The notes: a model not told the origin generated them from the sequence alone. A stretch of 64,000 nt of DNA from Meconema thalassinum (GCA_946902985.2 OX336395.1:288481065-288545064), one strand, 5' to 3'. Positions 20,373 through 32,655 are shown, numbered from the stretch's first letter. Numbers and translations are program-made.

Positions 20373-20510
20373 TTAAGAAGGAAATCTATGATAACGGCTT
20401 CCAGAAACGGTAGCCTAGTTGTACACTGGTTTTATCATTTCAAATGATCTTGTCGACTTCGTCGTTATGGTTGGGGTCCATCGTTATGCGTTATGGACAC
20501 GAAGACGGAC

Positions 20511-20586
20511 GTGACGTCATGCAGCCGCGCGGAAAGTGACGTCATGCAGCTGCTCGGGAACGTGACGCCATGCTCACGCGGAGAGC
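20511..20586 (+). promoter_or_regulatory. Three tandem CRE-like sites
   Basis: GTGACGTCATGCAGC starts at 20511 and at 20536, and GTGACGCCATGC at 20562, a spacing of 25-26 bp. TGACGTCA is the palindromic CREB/ATF site; two copies are perfect. The surrounding 100 bp are GC-rich. There is no gene start that I can tie to it, so regulatory function is uncertain. Confidence 0.4.
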
Positions 20587-20655
20587 GAGAAGCAGACGCT
20601 AATGATTATTGGAGTCTGTTGAAAGAGGCCTGGCGTCGAGCGACCTGGGGCTTTG

Positions 20656-20878
20656 AGCGAAGCGAACACAAGAATACATGGTGACTTCTAAAGAGATATA
20701 CAAGATGCCATATAAGAATACAGGGTGCCTCCTAAAGAGGTGTGCAGGATGTTAGAACAAAATACAGGCGAAGCGAACACAAGAATACAGGGTGACTTCT
20801 AAAGAGATATACAAGATGCCATATAAGAATAAGAATACAGGGTGCCTCACCAAGAGGTGTGCAGGATGTCAGAGCAAA
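20656..20878 (+). repeat. Direct duplication of about 112 bp
   Basis: GCGAAGCGAACACAAGAATA starts both copies (near 20656 and 20770), and both end with GTGTGCAGGATGT. The copies differ by a few bases and a short AGAATA insertion. Confidence 0.85.
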
Positions 20879-22308
20879 GCATCGAAGCAGTCCCAATATT
20901 CCATCCCTACTCTCACTCAAAATACCTCGTCCCCTCCCTCCCTAATGTTCAGCCCGCCACTGCTCGCTCCCAGGTTCTACAACTCATCTCCCAACTCTCT
21001 ACCGTTACACTAGTCTAGCCAGATCGAACGCAGGCCTGCCTGGGGCAAAAACACTCCTTTTCAGAGAAATAACAACTCCGCAACAAGCTTCACGGAAACC
21101 CAAATTAAAATCGAAAATTACATTCTTCAAACTCCAAATTCAGTAAACTTCCCTCATTTCAGTTACTCTATACTTTAAACAGACACAGAAGGCATAGTCA
21201 TGACTCCTTCATGGAATAGGCTATTGTCTAATCATGTTCACCTCTCCTTCATCTATACCATAAATTTCATAAACTCTATTTAAAAATCAGAAACTCACTC
21301 CACAAATCTGTAAATCAGTATTCTTCCCTTATTTCAGATACACTATTCATTAAACAAACATATAAGGCATAGTCAAGACCCCTTCATGGAGTAGGCTATT
21401 GTCTAAATCTGGACACTCATACTACATCCTTACATTAATTCAAATTTACGGCCAAATGATCCTTCTGACAGGGAGGCAAAGGTTTCCGCCGGCTTGCCTG
21501 GGATGATGGGCCACAAAACCGCTATCAAAAAGTACACAATTTACGCTTTAATCAACCAAACACATCTCTAATACAAGTACGGTACATGAAACACATTTCT
21601 TCCCGTGATCCTTAAAGAAGTGCCCGCGCGGGAAGCCTAAGTTAACGGGTAATGCAGTCTGTTGACAGAGTCTTGGGCGAGAAGCCATCCGGAGCCTTTC
21701 AAACATGTGTAGCATTTGTAGCATGAGTCATTTGAAAAGATACAACGTCCAGTCTTTCAGACTGACTGTGATTCTTTTGTAATTGGCACGCAACAACATA
21801 ACATTGAGTATACGGTATGTGATATATTTGATGACATAAATTCACCTGAAGGCACCCCACGATTTTAAAATTCCGCCAAAGGGCGTCATCTTTTGGGGTT
21901 AACTAGCAGCGCCTCTAGCGACCAACGTTACAACCTCACGGCAGCTGCCGGAGGCTATTGGGTAGCATTTTATTGCCCGGTTGCTACGGTTAGAGCGAGG
22001 ATACTTAACCATACACTTTTATTTTCCTTGGCCGTAAAGTAGTAGACCTAGTAGGTAGTGCTCACTCGTCAGTTTATGATGCATCGTTTACTCAAAAGTT
22101 ACAAAATCTTTTAATACCGTACTACGAAGGGTTTACGGTTTGATTTCTCTCCCATGTAGTGTTCCGTCTGGTGTGTTACAAGTTGTTTGGTACGAAACAC
22201 GCTACCATTCACCACAGATAGGTATGGTGTACAATAAGTAACGTCTAGTAATATAAACATATCAAGATTTTAGAAGAAAGGGACCGGTTGGCGTCTGCTG
22301 CAGTTTCA
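20879..22308. other. Region upstream of the host gene, no coding sequence recognised
   Basis: Two diverged 160-bp copies lie at about 21095-21240 and 21270-21415 (both with AGGCATAGTCA and TAGGCTATTGTCTAA). A CTCF-like core (GCGCCTCTAGCGACC) is at 21910-21924, in a moderately GC-rich stretch (21890-22020) that could be a promoter. No open frame was accepted. Confidence 0.4.
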
Positions 22309-22520
22309 CAATATCCGATTGTCCAGGATAGGCAAGTAAAGTTTGTGTTGCCTCATGATACTGGTTGTGGATGAGATTCACAATATGCAATTGTCCAGGA
22401 TAGACAATTGAAGTGTGTGTTGCCTCATGTTACTGGTTATGGATGAGATTTTCATTAATCCATTGTCCAGGATGGGCAAGTAAAGTGTGTGTTGCCTCAT
22501 GTTACTGGTTGTGAATGGGA
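22309..22520 (+). repeat. 72-bp direct repeat, three copies
   Basis: ATTGTCCAGGAT, AAGTGTGTGTTGCCTCATG and TACTGGTT recur with starts near 22309, 22381 and 22453. Nothing links them to a known element. Confidence 0.88.
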
Positions 22521-22669
22521 ATTTTCTTGTTAAGTCTCTTCCGTCCTACAACAAGACAGTTCAGTTTTGAAGTGGGGGCGATGCAACCCAAGAGTATGGT
22601 GCATTAGTACCGGTAGTTATTGAATATTTGTAAGAAGCGGATGTTATAATTCCTCATGACGTGTAACGT

Positions 22670-22900
22670 ACAAATACCTCAGCGGTCAGAGCATTGGCAT
22701 ACGAAAACAGAGGTTTGATTTCCATTTTGGTCGATGGCTTGCAAAGTTCGGGCATCAACTTAATAGCTTAAATTCTACTGTAAGTAGTTTTATCTGGGGG
22801 GCTTTGCCATCGTGGGCTTTTAGCGCCGTATTCTTGGGTGTGTGTGGATTTTTTCCTCTTAGCTGTGTAATTGTGGTTACTGTAGCCTACTAGTGTGTGT
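22670..22900 (+). mobile_element. SINE family B fragment (tRNA-like head)
   Basis: A degenerate head (CAGCGGTCAGAGCATTGGCA, and B-box-like GAGGTTTGATTTCC) leads to the body GGGGCTTTGCCATCGTGG and TTGGGTGTGTGTGG, which recurs at 27320-27690, 34525-35215 and, reversed, at 52480-52625. Confidence 0.55.
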
Positions 22901-23720
22901 GTGTGTGTTTGCAATTCAATTGGGAATGAGGCGGCCGTGGCCTTAAGGTAGGAACCGTCGTGATATTTACCTGAAGTAAATTTCCATTCATAAAATCATC
23001 AAAAGTTTTCCTACAATACCGTAGGTAATTCCATTAAATTTTATAATGGAACTTTATTCCTAAAATGAAAGCGGAGTTCAGGCATTTAAGTTAATTAGCC
23101 TGCACCTAGGTTACACATTATGATATAAATATCTGGTATAATAATGATTGGCATTCCGGGAGGAGGGTAATGTATTACCCTTAACATGCAGAATATGATT
23201 GAGGCAAACTAGACAGATTGCAGGAAATGGATCGCGATGATGAGAAATAAAGTCTCTCAGCAATTAGGTCATGAAATTCGCACACTGGACAAACAATGTG
23301 GTATTGTAGAGTTGCTTCTGTCTGCCTAGCCAATCAGGCACCACACTTCTGAGTAGGCAATGGGGTGGGCTGTGCCAACCTATCATACATATTGTATGCT
23401 TCCTGATATGCTGATTGAAGTAGGCTCAAAAGGATGGAGGCTTGTTGTAGCTTGAATTATCACCAAATAATTTGGCCCTTTGAATCACAAATCATCACTA
23501 ATTAGAATATTTACTTTCTTGCAGTACACTGGGGTAGTATTGTGTGGGATATCCCTATTTGCATAATGCTTGTGTAGTGATGTTGTGTATTTGTAATGTC
23601 GATAATATTGAGAATCACAATCTATGTCCAGTTAATATTACCCTCTGTAACAAATGAGTCATCTACAATACTACAGTCACATTCAAATTATCAATGATTT
23701 GTATGTGTTATACTTTCTAG
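22901..23720. other. Intron or 5' flank without recognised features
   Basis: AT-rich sequence with no accepted ORF and no repeat shared with the rest of the window. It ends at the splice acceptor TACTTTCTAG (23711-23720) of the first coding exon. Confidence 0.4.
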
Positions 23721-23733
23721 TTTCAATACAATT

Positions 23734-23784
23734 ATGGAGGATCAACCATCCATCAAATGTGAACCGGAAGAATTCTCTACCATT
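23734..23784 (+). CDS. First coding exon of a probable zinc-finger-type nuclear protein
   Basis: After the acceptor TACTTTCTAG (ending 23720), 13 bases of leader precede an ATG in the context AATTATGG. The 17 codons read MEDQPSIKCEPEEFSTI and end exactly before GTAAGT at 23785 (phase 0). IKCE is a SUMO-type motif (hydrophobic-K-x-E), and acidic starts with IKxEPEE are usual in insect C2H2 zinc-finger proteins. The next in-phase exon is the duplicated 129-bp exon at 26095 or 33388. No zinc finger is encoded inside the window, so the family is inferred. The 5' UTR exon and promoter were not found. Confidence 0.6.
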
Positions 23785-24439
23785 GTAAGTACCAGTAGGA
23801 TTTTAGTAACTTGTTTTGTGTGACATTGTAATCTTTCCTATGTACAAAACAGGTCTTTCAGTAGTACGTACAACTTTCTACTGCCCAATGAAAAGGAGAT
23901 CTGTCTTTGTTGCTAATAATAATTTACAGCTCATATTCATGACAGATAAATAAACATACTCCCTAAGTCAAATTTTCAAGAACATTGAAATATAAACATA
24001 GACTCAAAATAATGAAAATCAATTGATCTTACTGCAGGTACAAAGAGAAAAATCAAATTTAAAATTATGAATTATTAATCGTACCCATCACTTCCAACAC
24101 ACACACTCATTGTTACACGCTTCCAACACACACACTCATTGTTACCCACTTATCTAAGCAAATCTTGTTGTTTAGTTGAGACTGGCTTCTGAAACCTCTG
24201 AACATCCAGAGGTGAAAATAAGGGTAGATGACCATCACTGCTCCACCCCTTAAAACAATAGCTGACTAACTAGGGCTGAAGATGGCCTTTAGAGATCTGG
24301 TTCCTCTCTCCGCACAATGGAATACATGCCACAGTTAATATTCCTTTGAGTTAGATTAATTTAGCAAGACTTGCAATAATATTCCTCTAACCTTTACCGA
24401 TTTTCCTCAAATATCTTTCAGTGTATTCACTCCCTTATA

Positions 24440-24800
24440 AACTAGAAACGTGTTCCCCAATATTATTCTCGATTATCCATCTGCCAAACCTTTCCAAACA
24501 GAATCCTGAATCATTTCTACACACTGTACTCTCCACCTTTGGTCCCCCAACACATACGGTACCTGTGTACCTTCATTTGTACCATTTTAGCTCATCTATC
24601 ATGCCTTGATATGGACCCCACACACCTGCAACATACTCCAGCTGAGGTCAAACTAGAGACAGATAAGCCCTTTCACAGATTCTCCTGCCAAATCATTTAG
24701 ACACCCACAAAAGCATGTGCAGTGACTTGTTTGCCTTGTTAATTCTCTCCCCTATGTTCTTCCCAAAGGTAAATTACCTCTCCTCTACAGTAATCTCTAA
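24440..24800 (-). pseudogene. CR1/jockey-like LINE fragment
   Basis: The minus strand reads NKANKSLHMLLWVSK and, after a frame change, PQLEYVAGVWGPYQGMIDEL with one stop. This is the C-terminal part of a LINE reverse transcriptase (compare PYQVGLINEVEMVQRKAARF at 44105-44560). It is old, with several stops. Confidence 0.6.
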
Positions 24801-26094
24801 ATATGTATAGATTCCACCAAAATAAGCAGTAATTTCTCCTTATCATAGGCAATTTGATTCCTTTCATTTACAAATATTATTCATTAGTAGCCTCCTTGCC
24901 AAACATACAGATATTATACATAGAGTCATGTCTGTGCTGTGACCGATTGTATACTACAAGAAGCCTACAAAAACCAAATTGAGGCATACAAGGCCAGGTG
25001 AGGTTCACAGAAACATTGCATGTTATGAAAACCTACCAAGATAAAAGATGAAACTACCCTTAGAGAGGAATGTTAATTGCCCACTAAACCTTCCTTTGGA
25101 ATAAATTCACATTATTTTTCATTGTAAAATCATAAACAGATTTTAAGTCGATATATTTTTTTTGTTTTGAAGTTGAGCATCCGAAGAAAATTGTATTTAT
25201 TATAATTCTATGCAACCTAGACCCTGTTGTAGATAATGTCCATGCAGTAATAAAAATGCATTATACTATATAAGTTTTGCTTAAGTTCAATAATGAGAGT
25301 AGTAATTTTTTGTACTTTATGAAATGAACTTTGAATACATCTCTGCTAAACCCTCGATTTTTAATGTTAAAGTTTTCAGTTAATTTAGCAAAATTACTTC
25401 TATAGATTCTGAGCATATTTCTGTGAGTTAGCAGAACCAGGACATACAAGGATCCATGTTTCTTTGCATCATGACCACTTGATTTTTGTTCCATTTTTAC
25501 AGTGTTGTGTTTTTTGAGTCCTTCCAAGCCTCTCTGTCCTGAGCTAATCGTTTCTTCTCTTCATAGCTACTACACCCTAAATCTAAGGGAATCTGTTTTA
25601 CATATTCTTACCTTGGCCAACCCCTTCATTTCTTGTCCTTGACCCTTCCTTCTATAACTAACTTGCATTAAATTCCTCCATCATCCTCTATTTGTTATAA
25701 TTTAACTGAATAGTAATTGTGATGGAGATATTAATAACAGTGTAGCTACTTGAATTGTGCTATATCATGTACTGCGGTGGAAACTTGATCACCGTAGGAA
25801 ACAGAGATGGTATTATTTTGTGTTTCACTGTGTCTCGTATTCCGAGCTTTGAAAGTACAGTATACATAAATTATGTTGAGTTATGTAATTATTACAAAAT
25901 GAACCCTATGATATGTGAACTTTGCAATTACAATTCTCAGGGTAATTTATTATATTTTTAAATTGTAGAATGAATGACTTGAAATAATCCAAGGTGAGTG
26001 AAACACGGTAAAAGTCTAGAATTCATACATTTCTATTGTTGACATTTTGTATAGTGTATTTTAACCAGCTGAATCCATTATTGCTTCTGTGCAG

Positions 26095-26223
26095 GGAACC
26101 TATATCAAGCAAGAATTTGAGGATAACAAGGATATTGTAATTGACGAACATGTGGATACAGAGATTGTTCCACGCGTCAAAAGGGAATCACCATCAACAT
26201 CAAAGGACCAAGATTTGAGAAAT
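26095..26223 (+). CDS. Duplicated 129-bp exon, copy A
   Basis: The acceptor CTTCTGTGCAG ends at 26094. The 43 codons begin GTYIKQEFEDNKDIVIDEHV, contain VPRVKRESPSTSKDQ and end LRN. There are two SUMO-type motifs, IKQE and VKRE, and the exon is acidic with a Ser/Thr-rich end. Entry and exit phase is 0, so it can be joined to the exon at 23784, to copy B, or to the exon at 54916. Compared with copy B, 13 codons differ: 7 silently and 6 with replacement. The donor at the matching place reads GTTGGT, much weaker than GTACGT of copy B; the alternative donor four bases on (GTACAT) would shift the frame. Copy A may therefore be used poorly. Confidence 0.6.
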
Positions 26224-26234
26224 GTTGGTACATT

Positions 26235-26895
26235 ATTTCCTTACTTTTTTGGCCTAGTTTCGATTTTTGCAAAAAGTGAAAGTAGACTTGTGAGATATAC
26301 ACGTGTCAAAAGTTGTCAGCCTGAGTGTGTGAGTGTGTATATCGGTCCCCTCTATCAATTCAAACACGATGGAAGTGAATTGAATGAAATTTGGTACGGA
26401 GGTAGCACTAGCAAAGAACACCAAGTGTCGTGTTTTATTTTGCTGCCATCTTGATGGAAACGTAATGGTGGCCACCCAAACGTTCAAAACTTAAATCAAA
26501 TTACGACTAACCTAATCATCGGATCGCTATCAAATTTCGCATCACCATACCTTCTTGTGGGAAGCGTTTTTTGACCAAACAACAAGGTCATCAGCCAAAT
26601 AGTTTGAAGATGATGGCCACGTATGTGTGAAAATTGATCCCCCCTATCAATCAAACACAACGAAACCAAATCGAACCACCTTTGGTACAGAGGTAGCACT
26701 ATCAAGGGACAACTCAATGTCATGATGTATATCGCCGCCATCATAACGAAAAGGAAATGGCGCCCACCCAAATATTCTCAGATAAAATCCAATTACGACT
26801 AACCTAATCACCCGATCTCTACAAAATTTTCCAACAATGCAACATAATGTGGGAAGTGTTTTTATCCCAGCTACAAAGACATCAGCCATATAGAT
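26235..26895 (+). mobile_element. Copy of the 293-bp-unit repeat element
   Basis: The head (GGCCTAGTTTCGATTTTTGC and a complementary GTGAAAGTAGACTT) is followed by about two body units with GCCGCCATC and GAAATTTGGTACGGAGG. The matching insertion at 33530-34190 shows it predates the segmental duplication. Confidence 0.75.
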
Positions 26896-27319
26896 TCAAA
26901 ATGGTGGAAGTATGAATCATGCAAGTTTTAGAGCCTGACCGTTACTTACGATTCAACAAGGCCCTGCATTACCAGTTCCGTTTATCGTACAGAGGGTGGT
27001 TTAAACAGTCCTCAAGGAGGTGACCCATAGGTTATTAACATCTTATAATAAAAAACATTATTTCATATGACTGACTAACAGTTCAGGCCGATCGTGCTGG
27101 GCCATGCTGTCCCCTTGGGTCAAAATGGAGGCAATTGTTTGCTCGCTAGTCCATATTTAATAGCTTGATAGTCTTCTAGGAATGTACTGAACTAAATAAT
27201 ACAAATTTAGTATCAAATGGTTTGTAAAGGACGGCAGGAAATTCTAATGAAATCGTTCATTCCAAGACAAATTAAATATGCTAAGCAGTTGTACTAAAGC
27301 AGTTGTTATCGTTGCTTAG

Positions 27320-27690
27320 TGTAGTGGGCATGTTTAGCAGCGTGGTAGCACGCTAGACTCCGAATCTTAAGGTTTGAAGTGTAACTCCTAGTGGCTGTTT
27401 CTTGTTGTTGTTGTTGGCAATTAAGGGGAGTTTCGGCATCGTGGTCATGTAGAACCATGCATTTAGATGTGTGTAGAAGTTGTCTGACAACTTGTGATGA
27501 CTGTGTGTGTACTTTTAAACAAGGAAGGATTTGGGTAGGAAGCTGTTGTTTTGTCTCATTTGAGAGGTTTGGACATCATGGTCATTTAGCCCCGACTTTG
27601 TGGAGTATTTAATATTTACTGCTAACCTGCGTCATTGTGATGGCTGTATTTGTAAGTGTATATATAATTCAGGTGAGGATTCAATCAATG
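27320..27690 (+). mobile_element. SINE family B, copy in segment A
   Basis: A tRNA-like head (GCAGCGTGGTAGCACGCTAG) is followed by two body segments with GGCATCGTGGTCAT and GTGTGTAGAAGTTGTC. The same element is found at the same place in segment B (34525-35215), there with one more body repeat. Confidence 0.6.
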
Positions 27691-27814
27691 TATAATATAG
27701 CATGTTGTTATTCAACATGCCACAACAACCAACATTGAATTTTGCTCCTTGAAAAGGACAATGAGTTATTATTACAACTATGCATTTAGGAGAAAGTAGG
27801 CTATATGTTCTTTA

Positions 27815-27893
27815 AGTAAAAATGTAGACTTTCACGACCGGCGTTGAAATAGGAATCTCCGTTTCGCGGGCTTATAGGTCGTGTTCCTCTTGT
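27815..27893 (+). mobile_element. Short insertion present only in segment A
   Basis: About 78 bp (GTAGACTTTCACGACCGG start, GGTCGTGTTCCTCTTG end) interrupt a stretch that is continuous in segment B near 35350. It is probably a fragment of a miniature transposon. Confidence 0.4.
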
Positions 27894-28439
27894 TTTTGTT
27901 TGCAATCTATATTTTAGTTTTGTTCTCTTTTCAACCAAATGTTACATGCGCTGTTGTATTTCCTCTTTGCTCAGGAATTAAATAATATCATTCCAGAATT
28001 ACAATTGTCCAGTTGTGACTGTTAAAGCCATTGTCCATAAGGCACTGGTTTGATATTTGGCACTTCTAGAGGTTAAAATTATGATTTGTAGGTTAGAACA
28101 CGATGCATTCATGAGAACAAGTAAGATGTGGTGCATTATTGTCTTAATTATTTTCTTATTTTAAAATCTGTGTTAGTTCTCTTTTGCTACCATACATGAT
28201 AAGAACTTTTATAATTTCTCTGTACTCAGGAAATGTTTGTCTTAAATGTAGGCAAATATGCGAATTGTTCCTGACATATGGACACAGCTGCATCCTCCCA
28301 GTCATCACAGATACCACTGAATTTGTAGGAATTTACCTTATTAATCGAATGTATAGGAGCACAAAGACATCCTCCTCGAGAGTGTTAATTTCTGATTTGA
28401 ACACATTACATTCAAATGTCCCCTAGGTAACAGACTTGA

Positions 28440-29450
28440 GGTCTAATTTTAGTTAAAGAAGTGTGATATTCTGTGTGTTGAGGATTCACAAGATGATTCT
28501 GGAATGAAATTAGTTTCTGAAAAGTAACATACAAAATAAGGAACAGCTTTTTATTTAAGACTAGATGGGGTAGTCTTAATATTTCCCGATTTCACATGAA
28601 GGGGAAACTGAAATTATCACATTGAAGCCATATAACAACATTGACAACTCGGTTTAAAGGTTTCTTGGATCAGAATTTCCTTCCGTGAAGAAGTTTGATA
28701 AATGCCAAAACGTGTCCATTCAGATCAGCCACAATCATGTATGGTAGGCTATGCTCAGTAGACGAAAAGGTGAAGGGTTTTATTTTTGTGCTGAAAATAA
28801 CCTTGTCATCCTTATTCACAACAGTATGTCCCTGGGTCCTTCAGCAGTGAAAGATGGGGACTAGGTTATAATACAGACCTTTTTGTAAGTAGAAATATCC
28901 AACATATGTGCAATAAGGTAACTTAGTATCCTCAGCATTAACCAAAAACACAACATGGGATACATTCTCATGTCAATAAGGCTGCAAGAAGTTAGTTTAT
29001 AAACAAGACTCAGCTTTAAATACGTTGATTGGATAAGATTGTCAAGCATACTTCATGAGATACGTTTGATAATTGTTCGAGTTCATACGAGTATGAAGAA
29101 GTAGTTGACATTATTCAATTCTCACTCAAGGGCATCAATGCAAACAGCTGCAAAATAAAATACTTTCGATATTATAGTTCAAGTCTCATATCAAATGAGT
29201 TGTATGAAATAATTAGTTCTTCTTAAAGCAATTCAATTTCATGATGATAATATTTCCTAAATAATTCTTAATTTTTATTCTCCTCAAATCCTCTTCATGA
29301 ATAATAATAATAACAACATAATTTTACAAAAGTTATTCAAAAACATCACTTACTGTGTTGAAATTTTATGGTAGACTTTTCATTTCCTTCGGCATGCGAG
29401 TTCGAGCACTCTCCTTCCTGATAATCGATCTGGGTTCGAATCTCATCATA
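28440..29450. other. Non-coding end of segment A
   Basis: No coding sequence was recognised. The whole stretch matches 36490-37460 with scattered differences. The small frames seen here are not conserved between the copies. Confidence 0.5.
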
Positions 29451-29750
29451 GACAATGATTCATGTCTGTACTGTGGCCGATTGTACCCTACAAGAATCCT
29501 GCAAAAGGTTTGATGGGTAGAAAGCTACAAAAACTAAATTGAGGCATACTAGGCCAGGTGAGGTTCAAAGATACAATACATGTTTTGAATACCTACCAAG
29601 GTCAAAGATGAAACTACTGTTAGAGAGGAACGTGAAGTGCACACTATACCTTCTTTTGGAATAAATTCAAATGCCTTTTCACTGTAAAATCATAAGAAGA
29701 TTTTAAGTCGATATAATTTTCTGTTTTGAAATTCAACATCAGAAGAAATT

Positions 29751-30949
29751 GCCGTTGGAGACTACAGAAGAATGGTCTACCCCAAAGAAGTGTTCTCGCT
29801 CCATTTCTGTTCAACGTGTATACAAATGACCAGCCGATAGCTCCCAACACCGGGAGTTTCTTGTACGCTGACGATCTCGCTCTTGCTACACAGTGTAAGG
29901 ATTTTGAATCAGTGGAGAACAACCTCACGAGTGCCCTTAAGGATCTGTCCAAATATTATATCGTAAATCAACTGAAACCAAATCCCTCCAAGACACAAGT
30001 ATGTGCCTTTCACTTGAGAAACAGGGAAGCCTTCCGTAAACTGAAGGTAATATGGTCAGGAGTTGAACTGGAACACTGTTACACCCCAAAATTTCTAGGA
30101 GTGACACTGGACAGAGCTCTTATCTACAAGAAACACTGTTGGAACACCAAGTCAAAAGTTCACACCAGGAATAATCTTCTGAGGATACTGGCCGGTTTAC
30201 AATGGGGTAGCCAACCTGACACTATTCGAACATCTGCAATGGCATTTTGTTATTCCGCTGCAGAGTACGCCTGCCCGGTTTGGTATAACTCAACTCGTGC
30301 TAAACAGGTAGACGTAGCTCTCAATGAAACATGTAGAACTTTAACTGGATGCTTAAGATCAGCACCAACAGAATGCCTCTACCAGCTTGCAGGAATAGCA
30401 CCACCCTCTATTCGACGAGAAGTAGCTGCAAACAAGGAAAGGAAGAAAGTTGTCCAGGAAGCAACCCATCCTCTACATGGGCAGGAACTACATGCTCTGA
30501 GGCTGAAGTCTAGGAAGAGTTTCCTAAGAACATCCAAAGAATTGAAGACTACATGTGAAAAAGCCAGGCTAGAATTATGGAAAGCTAAGAAATCTCCTCT
30601 CCTGCGCTGGGAAAGGATAGCCGAAACTTTACCTCCTGGTCATGATCAAGATTGTAACATGGAAATCCTTGAATAGATTAAGATCAGGAGTGGGCAGATC
30701 TAAGATCAATCTTGCAAAGTGGGACTACATTAAGGATGATGACATACAGTGTGACTGTGGAGAAGATCAGACTGTGAAACATATGCTTCAGTGTAGACTG
30801 TGCCCGAACTCCTGCACAGAAGATGAACTTTATGAAGCATCAGAGAATGCATTGGAAGTGCCCAAGTTTTGGTCAAATATTATATAATGTTTGCAGTCAT
30901 AGTATTTGTAACTGTGTTTTATTTGATGTTTTCTGACTCGAGAATAATA
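29751..30949 (+). mobile_element. 5'-truncated LINE inserted in segment B
   Basis: ATCAGAAGAAATT stands at 29738-29750 and 30950-30962, a 13-bp duplication. The uninterrupted site exists in segment A near 25180-25195 (AGCATCCGAAGAAAATT). The insert has the last third of a reverse transcriptase, a zinc knuckle and a short 3' UTR ending GAATAATA. Confidence 0.93.
29753..30887 (+). pseudogene. Reverse transcriptase C-terminal part of the LINE
   Basis: The frame open from about 29753 to 30676 starts within the palm: LPQRSVLAPFLFNVYTND, then the intact catalytic SFLYADDLALAT, then KFLGVTLDRAL and SAAEYACPVWYNST. A one-base shift near 30645 leads to NRLRSGVGRSKINLAKWDY, the knuckle CDCGEDQTVKHML with its second Cys/His set, and the stop at 30885-30887. 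The N-terminal RT and the endonuclease are absent, so it cannot move by itself. It is related to 385-2650 (same knuckle and YADD context) but clearly a different subfamily. Having only one frameshift, it is younger than that copy. Confidence 0.88.
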
Positions 30950-31127
30950 ATCAGAAGAAATTTATATTTTGTTGTAATGCTATGCAACCTAGACCCTGTT
31001 GTAGATAATGTCAACGCAGTAACATAATGTACTATACTATATATGTTGCTGAAGCTCCATAATGAAAGTAGTAATTTTTTGAACTTTATGATATAAGTTA
31101 TGAATACATCTTTGCTAAACCCTCGAT

Positions 31128-31197
31128 TTTTAGCCTATTTTCAATTTTGAAAAAATAGGCTTATGAGATCACCTTTTGTCCGTGTGTGTGTGCGCGC

Positions 31198-31228
<31 letters not shown>

Positions 31229-32655
31229 ATTCGTGTGTGTGTCCCCCCCTAATAAAATCGAAACGGCTGGAGCGATTTCAATGAAACTCGGGAAGTTCAT
31301 AGCACTATTCCCGGCGACCTCGACCGTGCCCTTCAAATTTTGTTACGTCTCTCCAATCCAACATGGCGGCTGTGCGAAATATTTCACTAGCATTCAATAT
31401 CTCCGAAACTTTTACCGATATCGCCCTGAAATTGTGTACGGTGATAAAGGGCACTACTAGAAGTTCACCTATGAGACTTTCAAAAACCTGGTGACTACAA
31501 AACCAACATGGCGGCCAAGCGAATTTCAGATATTTAAATAGACTTTTCTCGCGATTTAACTGTCTAAATGTAATGAAACTTGGAACAGCAATTGCTTATA
31601 CACATTGTAATGCACTGGAGTCTAATTTAGTTCAATTGTTTACATAACCTCAAAATGGCGGCTGTGCGAAATATTTCACTGACATTCTATATCTCCGAAA
31701 CTATTACAGATATCGCCCTGCAATTTTGTACGGTGATAAAGGGTACTGATACAGGTATATCTATGTATATTTCATAAACCTGTAAAGTACGAAACGAACA
31801 TGGCGACCAAGCGAATTTAAAATATTTTAATAGACTTTTCTCGTGATTTAACTCACTGAGCGCAGTGAAATGTGGTACAGTAATTGATTTTGCAGATTGT
31901 AATGCACTGCCATCTAATTTAATTCAATTGCTTACATAACCTCAAGATGGCGGCTGTGCGAAATTTTAAAATTAAGTTTTAATTTTTTGTGTCGTAATCA
32001 TGCGATCGAAGTTAAAGTTTGAATAATGAACCTAGGCAATAATTGTCCTTGAATGGTACATAACTCTATGGCCTATACACATAACACTCCTAAATGGTGA
32101 GCTCCCGAAATATTTAGACGGTTCTCAATATCTATGAATCTTTTACAGCAACCAAACTGAATTTTTAATGTTCATAGAGACTATGGACATATGTTCACCT
32201 ATAGAACTTTCAGGAACCTGGTGAGCACAAATCCAACATGGCGGCGACGCGAAGTATAAATATTTAAATGGACGTTTCTCGCGAATTAACTATCCGAGTG
32301 CCGTGAAACGTAGCACGTTAAATGCTTATACAAATGTTGATCCACTGGCATCTAATTTATTTCAATGGTTTGCATTATCACAAGATGGCTGCTGTGCGTA
32401 ATTTTAAAATCTCGTTTTTACTTCTTGTTGTCTAATCATGCAATTGAAGTTTGAATACCACACGTACACAATAATCTTAATGTAATAGTACAAAAATAAA
32501 AATCCAACCTGGCGACCATCTGAAATATTTAGACGGTTCTCAATATCTACGAATCTGTTACAGCAATTAAACTGAAATTTTGTATGTTGATTGTGGCAGT
32601 TAACATAAGTAGGATATATGAAAATAGGCTGTATAGTTCTTCACGGAACTACTTG
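31128..32655 (+). mobile_element. 1.5-kb repeat insertion unique to segment B
   Basis: Starts with AGCCTATTTTC and ends with GAAAATAGGCT near 32618-32628, subterminal inverted repeats. A (TG/CG)n run lies at 31181-31230. The body consists of three to four diverged units of about 300-340 bp, each with AACATGGCGGC and CGAAATATTT. Segment A is uninterrupted at this place (near 25365). The layout resembles the 293-bp-unit family, but the units differ in sequence. A Helentron-like class is inference. Confidence 0.7.

Larger units (their letters stand above)
24925..29450 (+). repeat. Tandem segmental duplication, copy A (about 4.5 kb)
   Basis: The block starting near GTCATGTCTGTGCTGTG and ending near GATCTGGGTTCGAATCTCAT is repeated, in the same order and orientation, directly after itself at 29451-37460. 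Matching landmarks are ACCTAGACCCTGTTGTAG (25208 / 30988), the 129-bp exon (26095 / 33388), the 293-type repeat (26235 / 33530), SINE B (27320 / 34525) and CATTCATGAGA (28105 / 36140). Point differences of roughly 10% make it old. Confidence 0.9.

Noticed and set aside
20732..21013. Small ORFs in the 112-bp duplication
   Set aside because: Different frames in each copy and no conserved start.
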